This document shows, piece by piece, positions 9,101 through 18,562 of a DNA stretch of 64,000 bases. The stretch spans positions 3,649,001-3,713,000 of the forward strand of contig CP073344.1 in the NCBI GenBank assembly GCA_024397875.1, written 5' to 3'. The notes beneath the pieces are model-generated. The model was not told where the DNA came from. It saw only the letters and a list, made by a program, of their open reading frames with translations, and did no database searches. Origin of the DNA: Amphritea atlantica. GTDB taxonomy: Bacteria; Pseudomonadota; Gammaproteobacteria; Pseudomonadales; Balneatricaceae. The position numbers and the translations under genes are program-made. Position 1 is the first letter of the stretch; each line of letters starts with the position of its first letter.

Positions 9101-10237
9101 TTAATGACTGATCATCTTACGGTGCGCCTGTACCGACATCAGCAAACCGAAGCCCGCCATCAGGGTCACAATCGACGTTCCGCCGTAACTGATCAGCGGT
9201 AACGGCACACCGACAACCGGCAAGAGACCGCTCACCATGCCGATATTTACAAAGACATAAACGAAAAAGGTCAGTGTTACACTTCCCGCCACCAGACGGC
9301 CAAAACTATCCTGCGCCCTGGTTGCAATCACCAGCCCCCGGACGATAATCAGCAGGTAGATAACCAGCAATAACAATATACCGATCATCCCCAGCTCCTC
9401 GCCCATCACCGCGATGATGAAGTCAGTATGACTTTCCGGCAAAAAATCCAGCTGAGACTGCGTCCCCAGCATCCAGCCTTTACCCTCAATACCACCGGAG
9501 CCGATCGCGGCCTTCGACTGAATAATGTTCCAACCAGATCCCAGGGGATCACTCTCCGGATCAAGAAAAGTCAGTACCCGCTGCTTCTGGTAATCCTTCA
9601 TCACCATCCACAGCCCTGGCAAGCCTGCCGCAGCAACCGCCAGAGCACCAAATATATAGCGCCAGTAGATACCGGAAAGCAGCAACACGAATACTCCGGA
9701 GGCGGCAATCAACAGTGATGTGCCAAGATCCGGTTGTTTCATAATCATCACCACCGGCACAAAGATCAGCACCAGAGATATCACAATATGACGAAAGCGC
9801 GGAGGCAGCGGCCGGTTGGCCAGATAGCAGGCAACCATCAGTGGCAGGACCAGCTTAACAATTTCAGAGGGTTGAAAGCGAAATCCGGGTAACGCAATCC
9901 ACCGCTGCGCACCTTTAGCGCCAACGCCCACTAACAGCACGGCCAGCAACAACCCCAGACAGATGACGTACATCGCCGGCGCCCAGCGGGCAAACAACTG
10001 AGGCCTCAACTGCGCGAGGACAGTCATAACGACAAGTCCGGCCCCCATACGAACCGCCTGGCGCACCACATACCCCATATCCCCGCCGGAAGCACTGTAG
10101 AGCACTAACAACCCATAACCACACAACACCAGAATAAACAGCAACAGCCAGGCATCCAGTCGGGTATAGGACCAGAGTCCCCGGCGCCGCGCCAGATGAG
10201 GCTGTGCATCGGGCATTGTGCGCTGAAAATCAGCCAT
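9101..10237 (-). CDS. rodA: Rod-shape peptidoglycan glycosyltransferase RodA
   Basis: 378 aa SEDS-family polytopic protein with about ten hydrophobic helices. It polymerises lipid II in the elongasome together with PBP2. The conserved extracellular loop is visible as FLPESHTDFIIAVMGEELG, and the C-terminal SYGGTSIVTLMAGFGLLMS is the SEDS signature. Its start overlaps the mrdA 3' end by 8 bp, the usual coupling of the two elongasome partners. Confidence 0.96.
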   Translation of the reverse strand: MADFQRTMPDAQPHLARRRGLWSYTRLDAWLLLFILVLCGYGLLVLYSASGGDMGYVVRQAVRMGAGLVVMTVLAQLRPQLFARWAPAMYVICLGLLLAVLLVGVGAKGAQRWIALPGFRFQPSEIVKLVLPLMVACYLANRPLPPRFRHIVISLVLIFVPVVMIMKQPDLGTSLLIAASGVFVLLLSGIYWRYIFGALAVAAAGLPGLWMVMKDYQKQRVLTFLDPESDPLGSGWNIIQSKAAIGSGGIEGKGWMLGTQSQLDFLPESHTDFIIAVMGEELGMIGILLLLVIYLLIIVRGLVIATRAQDSFGRLVAGSVTLTFFVYVFVNIGMVSGLLPVVGVPLPLISYGGTSIVTLMAGFGLLMSVQAHRKMISH

Positions 10238-12164
10238 CCGTTGCGACTCCTACCAACTCATCAACCTCAGCATCCTGGCGCTTAAGCGTCATAAATGCGT
10301 CAATTACATCCCGGGCTATCGGCGCTGCGGTGCTTGAACCACCGCCGCCATTTTCGACAATAACCGATACCGCTATTTCCGGATCAGCGGCCGGCGCAAA
10401 GGCGATAAACAGCGCATGATCACGATGACGCTCCGCCATGCTTTCAGCGTCATAGACCTCGTCCTGTTTAATCCCTACCACCTGAGCCGTACCGGTTTTA
10501 CCGGCAATCTGGAAATCCAGCCCATGACCTATTTTACGAGCAGTACCTCTGGGACCATGAACCACCGCGATCATGGCATCAATAATGCGTTTCCAATATT
10601 GATTACTTTTCAGATGGATATCCGGCAACACCGCTGAGGTTCCTTCCAATCCACTGATCTCAACTACATCATCTTCAACAACCTGGTCGGTCTTATGTTT
10701 GTTATGCTTCACCACGCCTTTGAGCATTCGCGGCTGTTTCCATTGGCCGCGATTAGCCATGACGGCTGAAGCGGTTGCCAATTGTAACGGCGTTGCCAGC
10801 ATCCAGCCCTGGCCGATGCTCAGGTTAAGAGAATCACCGGAAAACCAGGACCCCCGGCCGGTTTTTTTCTTCCACGCTTTGGAGGGCAGAATACCGGGCA
10901 GAGCCTCTGGCAGATCAAGACTGGTGACCTGGCCAAAGCCAAACCGCCCCAGATAATCGGAGATAATATCCACCCCGGCACGGTTGGCAACATCGTAGAA
11001 CCAGACGTCACAGGATTGATAGATCGCCATATCCAGTCCCACCTTTCCATGCCCGCCTCGCTTCCAGTCACGATAGCGGCGTCCACCATGGCTCAGGGTA
11101 TAGAAGCCCGGATCAAAGACGGTATGCGCGGGACTGACCACTCCGCTATCGATCACCCCCATCGCTACCATCGGCTTGATAGTTGACCCCGGAGGGTACT
11201 GCCCCCGCAACGCCCGGTTAAACAGTGGCAGATCCGGCGACTCACGCAGGTCTTTATAATCTTTGGTACTGATACCGGTGACAAACAGGTTCGGGTCATA
11301 GCCCGGATTACTCACCAGCGCGAGGATGCCACCGGTTTTCGGGTCGATCGCCACAATCGCAGCCCGGCGGCCCTCCACCAGCTTTTCAGCCGCCTGTTGC
11401 AAACGGATATCCAGATAGAGGACTATATCTTTACCCGGTACCGGATCCGTTTGCTCAAGTACCCGCATCACCCGCCCCCGGGCATTGGTTTCAACCTTGT
11501 GGTAGCCAACTTCACCGTGCAGCAGGGGTTCATAAAACCGCTCAATCCCCAGTTTACCGATATAGTGTGTTGCACTGTAGTTTTTAGGGTCGACCCGCTG
11601 CAGTTCTTTCTCGTTTATGCGGCCTACATAGCCCAGCGCATGCACCAGACTCGCCCCGAACGGGTAGTAGCGGATCAGATCCGCCTCAACCTGAACCCCG
11701 GGCAAACGCTGATAGTTAACAGCGATACGGGCGATCTCATCATCGGTCAGGCGAAACCGCAGAGGCACAGTTTCATAGGGTCTGCGACGCTGTTTCAGAC
11801 GCCTATGGAAGGATTCCAGCTCTCTGTCAGTGATCGGGATAAGCGTTTGTAATTCAGCCAGCGTGGCCTCAAGATCACCGACCTTTTCTTTTAACAGCGT
11901 AACGCTGTAACTGGGGCGGTTATCCGCTAACAGGGTACCGTTGCGGTCATAGATCAGTCCACGGGTGGGTGCCACAGGTTGCAGCTGAATACGGTTATCA
12001 TCGGACACAGCGGCCAGCTGATCATGTTGAATCACCTGCAGGTAGTAGAGCCGACCAATCAGCACCCCCATCAGCAACACCACGATCACAAAGGCGATCA
12101 GCGCGCGTGACAGAAATACCCGCCCCTCTTTTGTATGATCCTTCAGGCTATCAAACGCTGACAT
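10230..12164 (-). CDS. mrdA: Penicillin-binding protein 2 (elongasome transpeptidase)
   Basis: 644 aa class B PBP. One N-terminal transmembrane helix (about residues 20-45) is followed by the pedestal and dimerisation region and a transpeptidase domain. The active-site motifs are GSTIKPM (SxxK), the SCD variant of SxN in YQSCDVWFYD, and KTGTAQV. It crosslinks new lateral-wall peptidoglycan and activates RodA. It is the second gene of an rlmH-mrdA-rodA series and is separated from rlmH by 32 bp. Confidence 0.96.
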   Translation of the reverse strand: MSAFDSLKDHTKEGRVFLSRALIAFVIVVLLMGVLIGRLYYLQVIQHDQLAAVSDDNRIQLQPVAPTRGLIYDRNGTLLADNRPSYSVTLLKEKVGDLEATLAELQTLIPITDRELESFHRRLKQRRRPYETVPLRFRLTDDEIARIAVNYQRLPGVQVEADLIRYYPFGASLVHALGYVGRINEKELQRVDPKNYSATHYIGKLGIERFYEPLLHGEVGYHKVETNARGRVMRVLEQTDPVPGKDIVLYLDIRLQQAAEKLVEGRRAAIVAIDPKTGGILALVSNPGYDPNLFVTGISTKDYKDLRESPDLPLFNRALRGQYPPGSTIKPMVAMGVIDSGVVSPAHTVFDPGFYTLSHGGRRYRDWKRGGHGKVGLDMAIYQSCDVWFYDVANRAGVDIISDYLGRFGFGQVTSLDLPEALPGILPSKAWKKKTGRGSWFSGDSLNLSIGQGWMLATPLQLATASAVMANRGQWKQPRMLKGVVKHNKHKTDQVVEDDVVEISGLEGTSAVLPDIHLKSNQYWKRIIDAMIAVVHGPRGTARKIGHGLDFQIAGKTGTAQVVGIKQDEVYDAESMAERHRDHALFIAFAPAADPEIAVSVIVENGGGGSSTAAPIARDVIDAFMTLKRQDAEVDELVGVATDG

Positions 12165-12196
12165 CTAAGCAATTCTTCACAGATATGTGTAACAGG

Positions 12197-12664
12197 TTAT
12201 TTATGATAGGGATGGCCCTGCATAATGCTCCAGGCCCGATACAACTGTTCGGCAAGCAGAATACGCACCAGTGGGTGCGGCAGGGTGAGCCCCGAGAGTG
12301 ACCATTTCTGATCAGCGATCGCGACACACTCCGGTGCCAGCCCATCGGGACCTCCCACCAGTAAACAGAAATTCTGCCCGGACATCCGCCACTGTTCAGC
12401 CTGTTCGGCCAACTGTTCGGTACTCCAGTTTTTACCGTTTACCTCCAGTGCAATCACCCGGTCACCTTTCGGGATCGCCGCCAGCATCTGCTCACCCTCC
12501 TGGCGCTTTGCCCGGGCCAGATCAGCGCCTTTACCGCGGTGTCCCAGTGGTATCTCCACCAGCTCAAGAGAAAACTCGTGAGGCAGTCGTTTCAGATACT
12601 CATTAAACCCTTCGGTTACCCAACCAGGCATCTTGGTACCTACGGCGATAAGGCGTATTTTCAT
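12197..12664 (-). CDS. rlmH: 23S rRNA pseudouridine-1915 N3-methyltransferase
   Basis: 155 aa SPOUT methyltransferase, exact family length. [19 protein letters not shown] at the N terminus, [15 protein letters not shown] and the SAM-binding LVGGPDGL plus C-terminal [12 protein letters not shown] and HPYHK are diagnostic. It methylates helix 69 of 23S rRNA in assembled ribosomes. The rsfS-rlmH-mrdA-rodA order is conserved in gammaproteobacteria. Confidence 0.96.
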   Translation of the reverse strand: MKIRLIAVGTKMPGWVTEGFNEYLKRLPHEFSLELVEIPLGHRGKGADLARAKRQEGEQMLAAIPKGDRVIALEVNGKNWSTEQLAEQAEQWRMSGQNFCLLVGGPDGLAPECVAIADQKWSLSGLTLPHPLVRILLAEQLYRAWSIMQGHPYHK

Positions 12665-12744
12665 GCTAAAACCGGATTCCTTTACTTAGGTCTCTCCGAA
12701 AGAGGGATCGACCACCAACTGAAATAACTCAGTCACAGACGCGC

Positions 12745-13095
12745 TTAATGTGCCGCGTCCTGTTCGACTTCCTCATCATAGCCCCAGAGTTTCTCAAGAT
12801 CGTAGAAACTACGGGCATCCGGCATCATTACATGCACGACCAGATCACCCAGATCCACCAGCACCCACTCACCGGTATCCTGACCCTCGATCCCCATCGG
12901 CATAAAGCCTTTGTGCTTCATCTCTTCCTGTACATGCTGTCCTATGGACATCACATGCCGCTTAGAGGTTCCGCTGGCAATCACCATCCGGTCAGTCACT
13001 GTTGATTTATTGGTTACATCAATCTCGACAATATCCCGTGCTTTCATATCATCAAGGGCTTCACGTACAGCGCTGATCATCTGATCCATTTCCAT
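12745..13095 (-). CDS. rsfS: Ribosome silencing factor
   Basis: 116 aa, DUF143 family. It binds L14 and blocks subunit joining in starvation. The AREALDDMKARDIVEIDV and STVTDRMVIASGTSKRHVMS segments and the GEWVLVDLGDLVVHVM core are typical. Two nearby ATGs (13095 and 13089) are both possible; the upstream one is used. It lies 6 bp after nadD in the conserved nadD-rsfS-rlmH order. Confidence 0.95.
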   Translation of the reverse strand: MEMDQMISAVREALDDMKARDIVEIDVTNKSTVTDRMVIASGTSKRHVMSIGQHVQEEMKHKGFMPMGIEGQDTGEWVLVDLGDLVVHVMMPDARSFYDLEKLWGYDEEVEQDAAH

Positions 13096-13101
13096 TAGTA
13101 A

Positions 13102-13767
13102 TTATTTACCTTCGTTATGTTGCTCAAAATTATAGAGCCTGTTTTGTTTTATATAGTCCCACACCGCATCCGGCAGCAGATAACGGGGGGAGTGCCCACC
13201 CCTGATCAGCTCTCTGATCTGGGTGGCAGAGATTCCCAGTGGCGTCAGTTCACGAAAGATCACATGCCCCGCTGGTTTTTGCAGCAATACGTCAACATCA
13301 TCAATTTCATGTTCATTGCTGATGTGCTGCATCTGTTCGCAGGGCTCATAGATCCAGCCCGGCCGCTTAACGACCACGATATGACACAGCTGAAGAAGCT
13401 CCAGCCATCGATCCCACTGGGGTAACGACAGATAGGCATCCATTCCCAGTATCATACAAATCGGGGCCTGCGCCCCCAGTTCACGCCGAAACGATTCCAG
13501 TGTCAGTACAGTATAGGAAGCAGCAGCAGAGATAACCTCCCGCTCATCAGCAATCAGCGCGGGTTCATCGGCTACCGCCAGACGCACCATATCCAGACGT
13601 TGCTGACCGCTGCGTTCAGGCGATTTCCGATGAACAGGGGCTTTAGAGGGCATCAGCGTTACCTGCTTTACACCCAGCCACTGCTGGATTTCCAGCGCAG
13701 TGCGCAGATGGCCATTATGAATGGGATCAAACGTCCCACCCATAAAGACTTTGACGGATTCGCTCAT
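13102..13767 (-). CDS. nadD: Nicotinate-nucleotide adenylyltransferase
   Basis: 221 aa. It adenylates nicotinate mononucleotide in NAD synthesis. The nucleotidyltransferase signature GGTFDPIHNGHLRTA is close to the N terminus and the C-terminal ISATQIRELIRGG provides the second phosphate-binding motif. ATG 13767 is chosen over the TTG immediately before it. The gene begins a few bases after the proA stop. Confidence 0.95.
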   Translation of the reverse strand: MSESVKVFMGGTFDPIHNGHLRTALEIQQWLGVKQVTLMPSKAPVHRKSPERSGQQRLDMVRLAVADEPALIADEREVISAAASYTVLTLESFRRELGAQAPICMILGMDAYLSLPQWDRWLELLQLCHIVVVKRPGWIYEPCEQMQHISNEHEIDDVDVLLQKPAGHVIFRELTPLGISATQIRELIRGGHSPRYLLPDAVWDYIKQNRLYNFEQHNEGK

Positions 13768-13773
13768 CAAGCG

Positions 13774-15030
13774 TTACTGACGAATATGGCCGTCACCCAG
13801 CACCACATACTTTTGCGAGGTCAGACCATCAAGACCAACCGGCCCGCGGGCATGAATCTTATCGGTTGAAATACCGATCTCAGCCCCCAGCCCATACTCA
13901 AAACCATCCGCAAAACGGGTCGATGCGTTGACCATCACCGAACTGGAATCCACTTCACGCAAAAAACTGCGCGAGCGGGTATAATTCTCCGTGATAATGG
14001 CATCGGTATGATGAGAGCCATAATGGTTAATGTGTTCAATCGCCCCGGCCATATCGCTGACCACTCTGATTGACAGAATCGGAGCAAGGTATTCAGTTTC
14101 CCAATCTTCTTCGGTTGCCGCGATGATATTCGGCAGCACTTTACGGGTTTTTTCACAGCCGCGCAGCTCCACCCCGATCGCCTGATAGCGATCGGCTAAC
14201 TCAGGCAAAATTTCTGCCGCACGGGTTTCATGCACAAGCAACGTTTCCATCGTGTTGCAGGTACCATAGCGATGCGTTTTGGCATTAATTGCCACATTAA
14301 TCGCCTTGATCTTGTCTGCATCTTCATCGATGTAAACATGGCATATTCCATCCAGATGTTTGATCACTGCCACTTTGGCATCACGACTAACCCGCTCGAT
14401 AAGACTTTTTCCACCCCGCGGCACAATCACATCAACATATTCTGGCATGGTGATCAGCTCACCCACGGCTTCCCGGTCAGTGGTTCTGACCACCTGAACC
14501 GTATGTTCAGGCAACCCCACAGCCTTCAGACCCGTCTGAATACACTCAGCGACCGCAGCATTACTGTGGATCGCTTCAGAGCCGCCCCGCAGAATCGTCG
14601 CATTACCGGATTTCAGACAGAGACTGGCCGCCTCCACCGTCACATTAGGACGGGATTCATAAATAATACCAACCACTCCAAGTGGCACACGCATCTTACC
14701 CACCTGTATGCCACTGGGCAGATAATTCATATCGGTGATCGCGCCGATCGGATCGGGCAGAGCAGCAACCTGACGCAAACCTTCGATCATGGTATCAATC
14801 TGAGACTGTTTCAGTTCCAGACGATCCAGCATCGCATCATCAAGACCATTGGCACGGCCCTGCTGCAGGTCTTCAGCATTCGCCGACACCAGCTTTTCAC
14901 GGGACGCATCAATTGCATCCGCCATCGCCAGCAGCGCGCGGTTCTTAATTCCGGTATCAGCTTTCGCAATTTTGCGGGACGCGATACGTGCCTGCTGACC
15001 CAGTTCTGCCATGTACTCTTTAACGTTCAT
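13774..15030 (-). CDS. proA: Gamma-glutamyl phosphate reductase
   Basis: 418 aa aldehyde-dehydrogenase-fold enzyme of proline biosynthesis, reducing gamma-glutamyl phosphate to the semialdehyde. The catalytic cysteine is in [12 protein letters not shown]. The N-terminal [19 protein letters not shown] and the C-terminal [19 protein letters not shown] match ProA at full length. proB is not in the window. proA-nadD-rsfS-rlmH is a common gammaproteobacterial block. Divergent from the ahpA-like gene, with about 155 bp between them holding the promoters. Confidence 0.96.
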   Translation of the reverse strand: MNVKEYMAELGQQARIASRKIAKADTGIKNRALLAMADAIDASREKLVSANAEDLQQGRANGLDDAMLDRLELKQSQIDTMIEGLRQVAALPDPIGAITDMNYLPSGIQVGKMRVPLGVVGIIYESRPNVTVEAASLCLKSGNATILRGGSEAIHSNAAVAECIQTGLKAVGLPEHTVQVVRTTDREAVGELITMPEYVDVIVPRGGKSLIERVSRDAKVAVIKHLDGICHVYIDEDADKIKAINVAINAKTHRYGTCNTMETLLVHETRAAEILPELADRYQAIGVELRGCEKTRKVLPNIIAATEEDWETEYLAPILSIRVVSDMAGAIEHINHYGSHHTDAIITENYTRSRSFLREVDSSSVMVNASTRFADGFEYGLGAEIGISTDKIHARGPVGLDGLTSQKYVVLGDGHIRQ

Positions 15031-15186
15031 AACCTTCCTTCTCCGTCGAGACCGGACATTATAACCCGCCCGGCAGCGGGGGTCATCGACAGAGAAAGCA
15101 AAACAGTAAAAAAGCCGTTTTTGCGAGGTAACTTAGCTGCTATCATCTGCAGGCTCTACTGCCCGGGAATATTTAGCCGTCGGAAT

Positions 15187-16647
15187 ATGGATAAACCGCA
15201 ATTTTTCACAGCGATAATCAATCAGCGCACCCGGCTGATGGCCACGCTTGCCTGCATTTTACTCGCAGGCCTGCTGTTATCCGGTATCTATCTCTCCGTT
15301 GTTGCAGAAAAAATCGCTCAGCTCCAGACCCGCCAACAAGGTGAACTACTCGGTCAACAAACCGTTACCATGATAAAGCCTGCACTCCTGTCAGGAGATT
15401 CCGTCAGCCTGAACTACGTTCTCAATCAACTGGTAAAGCAGCCTCAATTGGACGCAATCATCCTCACAGATCCCAAGGACCGATTACTCGGCCGGGCCGG
15501 TGATATCCGCCAGGACAACCTGATACAGCAAGAGATTCTGATCCGACAACAGAATGAAACCCTGGCGATTCTTGAGCTATACCTGAATCCAGACGCGACT
15601 AAATCAAACCTCAACGCCCTGCTGGTGCAGGCTGCTATTCTGGCACTGATAACCGTCATTATCACACTGACCGGCTGCTGGCTCAGCCTCAACCGCAACC
15701 GCCAGACGACAGAGCAAAGCACCCACGAAGCGCCCCCAGAAACCATTAGCACCCCCAATCCCTTATCGACAGAGAATGACAACACCTCAGCAGAGACAGC
15801 CACACGAGACAAGGAGTCTCACCCGGAAGAACTGGTAGACCTGCTCAGACCGGATGAAGATGCGCCACATATGCCAGGCTTTGCCCCCTTCTGCGAACAT
15901 AAAGCGAAGACTGAAGCCAAAGAGCAGACAACCGATAGCGCTGCCGAAGAGGTTAGTGTCGAAGAGATCAGTCTGAAGCCGCAATCACGCAACAGGACTC
16001 CCAACCCCCTGCTTGAAAACAGCCAGCATGAGATCCAGCTTGATCTGTATTCATTTGAGCAGGAACTGGAACTGATCGTTGCCGCTGAAGAGGCGGGCTA
16101 CCTGCTCTATCTCGACCTGTCATCAGGCCACTCAGATAACCTGCACAGCAACGAACTTCAGGAGCTGCAGGAGTACTATTACCGAATGCTGGACATGGTC
16201 ATCGCCATCTATCAGGGACAGTCCACCCGAATTAATAACGGCGATCTGCAGCTGGCGTTTCTCAAACCCCACAAAGATGACTCCCACGGAGTCAATGCAA
16301 TCTGTGCCGCCCAGCTATTCAACCGCCTATATAAACTGTTTAATCAGCAGCGAATCCGCAGCTTCAAACCGGTCCTGAATCTGCATATGGCCCTGGTTCG
16401 CGGGCAATATAAGAAACTCCCGCGAATGCAGGAAGAGGCCCGCTATCTGACCCATAGCACTGACAGCAACGAACTGATCACCCATACCGCCCTCAGTGAA
16501 GCACCAGACCTCAAGGTGAGCCTGCTCGCAGGTGCTGATATTACACGGGCCGAAGAGGACAAAGTTCTGATCAGATCAGTCAACGACAACTATCAGCGGC
16601 TACTGGATAAACAGGCCCGCCACCTGCTCAGCAAACTCTTCCCATGA
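15187..16647 (+). CDS. AhpA/YtjB-like membrane protein with cyclase-homology-like C-terminal domain
   Basis: 486 aa. TM helix 1 is at about residues 17-40, followed by a ~95-residue periplasmic domain, TM helix 2 at about 144-168, a low-complexity acidic cytoplasmic linker (170-280) and a folded C-terminal domain (285-486). The first half matches the AhpA/YtjB (SMP_2) layout. In the second half LYLDLSSG (307-314), NGDLQLAFLKP (351-361) and MALVRGQY (401-408) fall where a class III nucleotidyl cyclase has its metal-binding strand, GD hairpin and later strand, but the catalytic set is incomplete. The start is the first ATG before helix 1; its ribosome-binding site is weak. Function unknown; a membrane sensor or scaffold is plausible. 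Confidence 0.75.
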   Translation: MDKPQFFTAIINQRTRLMATLACILLAGLLLSGIYLSVVAEKIAQLQTRQQGELLGQQTVTMIKPALLSGDSVSLNYVLNQLVKQPQLDAIILTDPKDRLLGRAGDIRQDNLIQQEILIRQQNETLAILELYLNPDATKSNLNALLVQAAILALITVIITLTGCWLSLNRNRQTTEQSTHEAPPETISTPNPLSTENDNTSAETATRDKESHPEELVDLLRPDEDAPHMPGFAPFCEHKAKTEAKEQTTDSAAEEVSVEEISLKPQSRNRTPNPLLENSQHEIQLDLYSFEQELELIVAAEEAGYLLYLDLSSGHSDNLHSNELQELQEYYYRMLDMVIAIYQGQSTRINNGDLQLAFLKPHKDDSHGVNAICAAQLFNRLYKLFNQQRIRSFKPVLNLHMALVRGQYKKLPRMQEEARYLTHSTDSNELITHTALSEAPDLKVSLLAGADITRAEEDKVLIRSVNDNYQRLLDKQARHLLSKLFP

Positions 16648-16762
16648 CCCTCTGTACTGCTGCAGCTATACAGATCGGTTATAAATAGCAGCACACCTGT
16701 ATCTGTAATGCACAACACTATTCACCTATGCTCAGCTCACGAATTTTATTTAAGGTGAAACC

Positions 16763-17533
16763 ATGCCAACTGATCTGCCGATTCTATTTATAGCCGGACT
16801 TCTTGGCGGAGTGCTGAACTCTATCGCAGGCGGCGGCAGCTTCATCACTTTTCCGGCACTGCTGCTGGCAGGCGTCCCCCCCATCAGCGCAAACGCCACC
16901 AACACATTCGCCTCATGCTCAGGCTATATCAGCGGCACCTGGGCGTTCAGAAAAGAGCTGCAGGAGATTAAAGGCCAACTACCCCGCTTTATTCTTATCA
17001 GCCTAATCGGCGGTATCAGCGGTGCATGGCTGCTACTTCAGACCCCCGAGTCTGATTTTGAAACAGCAGTCCCCTGGCTGCTGCTCTTTGCCACTCTGCT
17101 GTTTATCTTCGGCGGACAACTCAACCGCTCACTGCGACAACTCAGCACTAAACATCGCCACGCCTCCTCCGCAGGCGCCGGACTGCTAACACTACTACTG
17201 CTTGGCGTCTGCCTTTATGGCGGGTTCTTCAATGCAGGTCTGGGCATTATAGCGCTCAGTTATCTGGCGCTGGCCGGATTTACTGATATCAACCGAATGA
17301 ACGGCCTCAAACTACTGATCTCAACCTTTGTATCCCTGATCGCGATTGCGATGTTTATTTACGATGACGTAATCGCCTGGTATGAAGGCTCAATGGTACT
17401 GGCAGGAACAGTCGTCGGCGGCTATATGGCAGCACATCTGTCCCGCTCGCTGCCACAACAACTGATTCGCAACTTCGTTATCGTTGCCAGCATCGGCATC
17501 ACCCTGTACTTTTTCTATGACGTGTATCGCTAA
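16763..17533 (+). CDS. TauE/SafE family sulfite/sulfonate permease-like protein
   Basis: 256 aa with about eight hydrophobic helices. It has the duplicated family motif: GLLGGVLNSIAGGGSFITFP at the N terminus and GGFFNAGLGIIALSYLALAG in the second half. Members move sulfite, organosulfur compounds or other small anions across the inner membrane. AAGGTG lies five bases before the ATG. The downstream LysE-type exporter gene starts 32 bp later, so the two could be cotranscribed. Substrate unknown. Confidence 0.88.
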   Translation: MPTDLPILFIAGLLGGVLNSIAGGGSFITFPALLLAGVPPISANATNTFASCSGYISGTWAFRKELQEIKGQLPRFILISLIGGISGAWLLLQTPESDFETAVPWLLLFATLLFIFGGQLNRSLRQLSTKHRHASSAGAGLLTLLLLGVCLYGGFFNAGLGIIALSYLALAGFTDINRMNGLKLLISTFVSLIAIAMFIYDDVIAWYEGSMVLAGTVVGGYMAAHLSRSLPQQLIRNFVIVASIGITLYFFYDVYR

Positions 17534-17564
17534 CTATCAGGCCCCACAACAACAGGTTAGAATA

Positions 17565-18188
17565 ATGGATATCATGACACTGCTACTGTTTATACCCGCC
17601 TGCTTTGCACTGAACCTGTCCCCCGGACCCAACAACCTACTGGCAATGAGCAACGCCAAACGCTATGGCTTTCAATCCGCCTGCATTGCCGGCACAGGCC
17701 GTCTGATCGCATTTATGGGAATGATATTTCTCGCCGCCACCGGCCTTGCTGTAATCCTGCACACATCCGAAGTTATTTTTATGATGATAAAAATTGTCGG
17801 CGCCTGCTATCTGTTCTGGCTGGCATTTAAGCTCTGGACAACCGATACCACCAACAATGATACAGATCCGTCACAGAGAGATAAAAAACAGCTTGAACTG
17901 ATGCAACAGGAGTTCTTCCTCGCCGCAGGCAACCCTAAAGCGATCCTGATATTCACCGCATTTCTGCCGCAATTTGTAAATCCCGATGCACAGGCAGGCA
18001 TGCAGTTCTTCACCCTGGGAGTAACATTTCTGCTGCTTGAGTGGCTGGCTATTGCACTCTACGCCCTGTTTGGCATCTACCTGCGACAGTGGTTTTCACA
18101 ACCTCATAAGCGCCGCCTGTTTAATCGCAGCTGCGGAACACTTCTGGCAGGGGCAGGCTTAGGACTACTGCTATCCCGCCAGCACTAA
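17565..18188 (+). CDS. LysE/RhtB family amino-acid exporter
   Basis: 207 aa with about six helices. The N-terminal FALNLSPGPNNLLAMSNAKR is the LysE/RhtB signature (family PGP...A...G). A short polar loop (about residues 85-110) separates two membrane bundles, and GNPKAILIFTAFLPQFV is the second conserved motif. The start at ATG 17565 follows AGG nine bases upstream; a longer reading begins inside the previous gene and adds non-family sequence. Members export amino acids or homoserine lactone; the substrate is not predictable. Confidence 0.88.
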   Translation: MDIMTLLLFIPACFALNLSPGPNNLLAMSNAKRYGFQSACIAGTGRLIAFMGMIFLAATGLAVILHTSEVIFMMIKIVGACYLFWLAFKLWTTDTTNNDTDPSQRDKKQLELMQQEFFLAAGNPKAILIFTAFLPQFVNPDAQAGMQFFTLGVTFLLLEWLAIALYALFGIYLRQWFSQPHKRRLFNRSCGTLLAGAGLGLLLSRQH

Positions 18189-18505
18189 GCCCGGTCAACA
18201 ACAGCAGAGCATGTCTCAGAGGAAGAGATCAACCAACCCATGAGAGATGAAAGGTGATAGGTTAGCGCTAAAACCAGGAAGGCTGGACAGAGCACTCAGA
18301 CCAGCAAACAACCCGTGCGAGCGGCAGCGTAGCTCACAGACACTTTATCGCGCAATCAAACAACCTGCACAGACAGCATATTACTGTGCGGCAAAGCCTG
18401 CCAACAAGACCTGACCTGAAGAGCCTCAGCTAAAGAATCCCTGGTAAAGACTCCGACTCAGGAATCCAGATACACAGATCCTTCCCAAGCCACCCTACTT
18501 ATAGC
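18189..18505. other. Intergenic region with no recognised gene
   Basis: About 315 bp between the LysE-type gene and the rpsA terminator. No ORF with a plausible ribosome-binding site, tRNA cloverleaf or repeat was recognised. The sequence is purine-rich in places and may be decayed. Confidence 0.5.
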
Positions 18506-18521
18506 TTTTTTTAAAACAAAA

Positions 18522-18545
18522 AAAGGAGCGCAAAAGCGCTCCTTT
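18522..18545 (-). terminator. Rho-independent terminator of rpsA (bidirectional in form)
   Basis: AAAGGAGCGC and GCGCTCCTTT form a perfect 10-bp stem around an AAAA loop, 18 bp past the rpsA stop. On the minus strand the stem is followed by a run of seven T; on the plus strand a shorter T-run follows, so it may also stop transcription from the LysE side. Confidence 0.9.
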
Positions 18546-18562
18546 TTATAGTCTGAGAAGTA

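Noticed and set aside
14230..15186. Long plus-strand open frame upstream of, and in frame with, the ahpA-like gene
   Set aside because: It is antisense to proA and its translation has the His/Arg/Asn-rich composition of a shadow frame. The real gene starts at 15187, just before a transmembrane helix.
18189..18505. Small RNA or tRNA gene downstream of the LysE-type exporter
   Set aside because: No cloverleaf, no strong promoter and no terminator besides that of rpsA were found.
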